Assembly: GCF_026213295.1 (NCBI RefSeq)
Contig: NC_079412.1
Coordinates: 2,365,313 to 2,429,312, forward strand
Direction: 5' to 3'
From: Gadus chalcogrammus
Lineage: Eukaryota > Chordata > Actinopteri > Gadiformes > Gadidae
Length of the DNA stretch: 64,000 nt
Position 1 is the first letter of the stretch. Each line of letters opens with the position of its first letter. Below are positions 62,259-64,000 of this stretch, piece by piece. A model generated the notes under the pieces. That model ran no database searches and was not told the origin of the DNA. It saw nothing but the letters and a program-made list of their open reading frames with translations. Made by a program: the position numbers and the translations under genes.

Positions 62259-63320
62259 TCATTCGGGATCTGCAAAATGTAAAGAAAAAAGTATCAGTTT
62301 TCCGAGCACATGGACATAAAGCCTGCATGTATTTTTATAACCACGACAGTCATTTGAAAGATGAAGGTGTACCTCCGTTCCCGTTCTCGTCATCAATCAT
62401 TGTCGAACACAATGGCTGTGAGTGTGACGAATCCGTATCTGATGGGAGGAAAGATCGTTTCCATTATTTTTTACATTTGGCTAATAGGTGACATGACAAA
62501 TCAAATCTATATTTGAAGACAATCTCTGATGGGAGGAATCAGTATCCGATGAAAAATCAAATCCATATTAACACCATGCATAGTCATACCTTGGGAGGCG
62601 GTTCTGAGGTTCTGGTTGTCGTGTTCTAGAAATGAAAGCAAATGTTAATATTAATTAGTAATTTGGATGGGTATGCATTTGTTTGCTTGTGTACGCTAGG
62701 TTAATTTGTAGAGTATAGTCTAATAGGTAAAAACATAAGACTTGAAATCTCTAACCAAATTAAAACACATGTTGTTGGGTAATTTGCATTACCTTGGGAG
62801 GCGTTGATAAGTTGAAGATCTTCCAAGTCTAGATATGAAGGAAAGAAATGTTAATATTCCATTTGTAATCGTCCTTTGGATTGGTATGCACGCTTTTTTT
62901 TTTACCGTTTTTTGTGGCGTCCAGATTTGTCTCCGAGGTAGACAAGCTGGCCTCGGATGCCGCCAGGTCCAGTTCTAAATTGTGGATAATTTTGCCACGT
63001 CTATCAACCTCCCTCCGAAGGAATTCCAGTTGTTTTTTGTGTGCCTTCTCCCGCTCGGTGTAGTGGATGGTCTTTGCGCACACCAGCGTACCGAATCGGA
63101 ACGCATGGTCGACCTTCTGTTCCCTGGTGTATATTTTATCTACACAGATATGCTATTACAAAAAAAAAAACTATGTTAGTATTGAATGGAATTTTCTTCA
63201 TTTAGGTTTGCAAAGACGCAAATGTTGATAACTTACATAGTTATTCCTTGATTCAGCCTTCATGGCAATTGTCTCGGGGTGGTTTGTTGATGGAAAGTCT
63301 GCTGGGGACTTTCCGGCCAT
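62259..63320 (-). CDS. Six-exon gene, 159-residue coiled-coil-like protein
   Basis: I assembled this from splice signals. Exons on the minus strand: 63,320-63,237 (ATG in AGAAATGGCC), 63,152-62,906, 62,828-62,793, 62,625-62,590, 62,438-62,373 and 62,269-62,259 (TGA). The coding lengths 84, 247, 36, 36, 66 and 11 sum to 480 nt, i.e. 159 codons plus stop. All five introns are GT...AG (84, 77, 167, 151 and 103 bp) and every phase fits. Residues 1-28 are polar (MAGKSPADFPSTNHPET). Residues 29-60 carry KIYTREQKVDHAFRFGTL. Residues about 60-134 are charged and probably form a coiled coil (EREKAHKKQLEFLRREVDRR; NLELDLAASEASLSTSETNL). The C-terminus is acidic and ends DPE. There is no signal peptide or membrane segment. 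I do not recognise the family. A 5' untranslated exon is likely, because a TTTTCTACAG acceptor lies 8 bases before the ATG. Confidence 0.75.
62590..62625 (-). CDS. Exon 4, 36-nt microexon, duplicate of exon 3
   Basis: Encodes EHDNQNLRTASQ, the same length and phase as exon 3 with the same ending ASQ. The acceptor is TTCATTTCTAG and the donor GTATGAC. Skipping either exon would keep the frame. Confidence 0.7.
62793..62828 (-). CDS. Exon 3, 36-nt microexon
   Basis: Encodes DLEDLQLINASQ in phase 1. The acceptor context is TTCATATCTAG and the donor is GTAATG. Its last 13 bases (CGCCTCCCAAG with neighbours) and its acceptor resemble exon 4, so one of the pair arose by duplication. Each exon adds 12 residues to the predicted coiled coil without changing the frame. 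Confidence 0.7.
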
Positions 63321-63366
63321 TTCTTTTCTGTAGAAAAGAAACATTACAATTAGATGTTAACGCTGG

Positions 63367-63395
63367 TATACATACAGCGTTACGCTGTATGTATA
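63367..63395. repeat. 29-bp near-perfect palindrome
   Basis: Arms of 14 bp (TATACATACAGCGT and ACGCTGTATGTATA) flank one T. The right arm plus ATA recurs as a 17-bp direct copy at 63,852-63,868 inside the inverted-repeat element. Confidence 0.85.
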
Positions 63396-63429
63396 ATATA
63401 TAATGCGCGAAGATAAATACAAATCTTTT

Positions 63430-63620
63430 CTGTACACATCTACATCATCTGTAGAGGTGTGGGCGTGGCATACTCCCATGGTGCTTCGCGAGTTGAATGA
63501 CTATCGTCAGCGACGCACGGCTCGTCTCACTCTGATCGGATTTTCTCTGCTTGAGACATCTTTATTCAGATAGACCCTTTTGCTCTCCTTTCCACGGATT
63601 AATATTGTGAGCGGATTCTT
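63430..63620. promoter_or_regulatory. Candidate divergent promoter
   Basis: A CpG-containing stretch lies between the minus-strand gene and a possible plus-strand first exon. It contains GTGGGCGTGGC (Sp/KLF-like), an inverted repeat TCTACA-TCATC-TGTAGA and several CpGs (AGCGACGCACGGCTCG). No clear TATA box was seen. It is inferred from position and composition only. Confidence 0.25.
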
Positions 63621-63676
63621 TCGAGTACGTTCTGTCTTTCAACTTTGCGGTTCAACCAAAGAAGTTCGTTGTCACG
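63586..63676 (+). other. Possible plus-strand first exon
   Basis: A pyrimidine-rich start (CTTTTGCTCTCCTTTCC) is followed about 90 bp later by a near-ideal donor, CACG/GTAAGT (GT at 63,677-63,678). No long open frame or downstream exon is visible before the window ends, so the gene and its product cannot be named. Confidence 0.25.
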
Positions 63677-63759
63677 GTAAGTCCTTAATGGATAATTATG
63701 TTTATTGTATTACGTTGGTATGGTTGCTTTGGCGGTTTGCTTTTGATGCAGTAATGGCA

Positions 63760-63912
63760 AGCAAAGGATTTGCGACAAAACATTAAAGCCCGTGGATCCG
63801 CCATTTTGCCACAGAAAAGATTTGTGGTGGAATCTGTTGTAGCGGTCATTGACGCTGTATGTATAATACAAAACACACTGAAGGCATGATATTTTGTCGC
63901 AAATCCTTTGCT
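63760..63912. mobile_element. 153-bp inverted-repeat (MITE-like) element
   Basis: Perfect 21-bp terminal inverted repeats lie at 63,760-63,780 (AGCAAAGGATTTGCGACAAAA) and 63,892-63,912. The interior is about 111 bp, includes CCGCCATTTTG (YY1-like) and has no coding potential. I saw no convincing target-site duplication, so the superfamily is not assigned; it could also be a hairpin-forming structure. Confidence 0.5.
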
Positions 63913-64000
63913 ATATAGTGTTCATTATTTAACTCTCGAAACGAGGAAACGTGGGATCATCTGAAATGGATATTTATGTTTATTGCCATACGGCGGCGTC
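63913..64000. other. Right-edge sequence, no feature
   Basis: I see no gene. GGATATTTATGTTTATTGCCATACG near 63,967 is partly similar to GGATAATTATGTTTATTGTATTACG near 63,689, a weak direct repeat. Confidence 0.4.

Noticed and set aside
62881..63179. Plus-strand frames opposite the six-exon gene
   Set aside because: They are shadows of the minus-strand exon 2, which has consistent splice sites and phase.
63580..63876. Open frames at 63,580-63,786 (+) and 63,685-63,876 (-)
   Set aside because: They cross the GTAAGT donor and the inverted-repeat element and lack good start contexts.

Overview
This is a non-coding-dominated animal (probably teleost fish) window. The evidence is a macrosatellite-like tandem array, short GT-AG introns in the one convincing gene, simple-repeat-rich flanks and AATAAA poly(A) signals. 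There is no prokaryotic gene organisation: the many 60-126-residue open frames in the first 59 kb are the same few frames recurring in every repeat unit. The fish assignment is an inference; no gene here fixes the species.

Layout. (1) 1-770 is the end of an array that continues beyond the left edge. (2) 771-1111 is a 341-bp piece of non-repeat sequence. (3) 1112-59,770 is one head-to-tail, single-orientation array of about 62 units in three size classes: short (S, about 770-880 bp, 42 units), long (L, about 1.0-1.1 kb, 16 units) and extra-long (XL, about 1.37-1.59 kb, 4 units). Extra 47-bp hairpin monomers lengthen some units. Every unit has one copy of a 19-bp box, 62 in all, always in the same orientation. 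Thirty-one copies fit the vertebrate CTCF consensus at all 19 positions, 17 at 18 and 14 at 17. A weaker second CTCF-like box sits mid-unit. Unit ends look like non-autonomous Helentron/HINE elements: an 11-bp motif at the 5' end, its inverse just inside the 3' end, then a hairpin and CTAG, with TT between neighbours. (4) 59,771-64,000 is non-array sequence. It holds a possible terminal exon with a duplicated poly(A)-signal segment, a CpG-rich patch, a 26-bp minisatellite, a 310-bp tandem duplication and simple repeats. It also holds a six-exon minus-strand gene for a 159-residue protein (63,320 down to 62,259) and, upstream of it, a candidate divergent promoter and a small inverted-repeat element.

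Relationships. A 671-bp stretch (441-1111) recurs at 59,431-60,101 with one mismatch seen. The right copy continues through ordinary sequence. The left copy breaks exactly where the element motif AGGGGTCC begins, so the two look like an empty and an occupied insertion site. Inside the array, multi-kilobase blocks are repeated (19,179-21,688 = 25,462-27,970; 21,692-25,506 = 29,912-33,726), and block edges fall at the CTAG/TT unit junctions. The most interesting hypothesis is a transposon-derived macrosatellite that behaves as a dense, co-oriented CTCF array, comparable in concept to mammalian DXZ4. All functional statements are inference from motifs.
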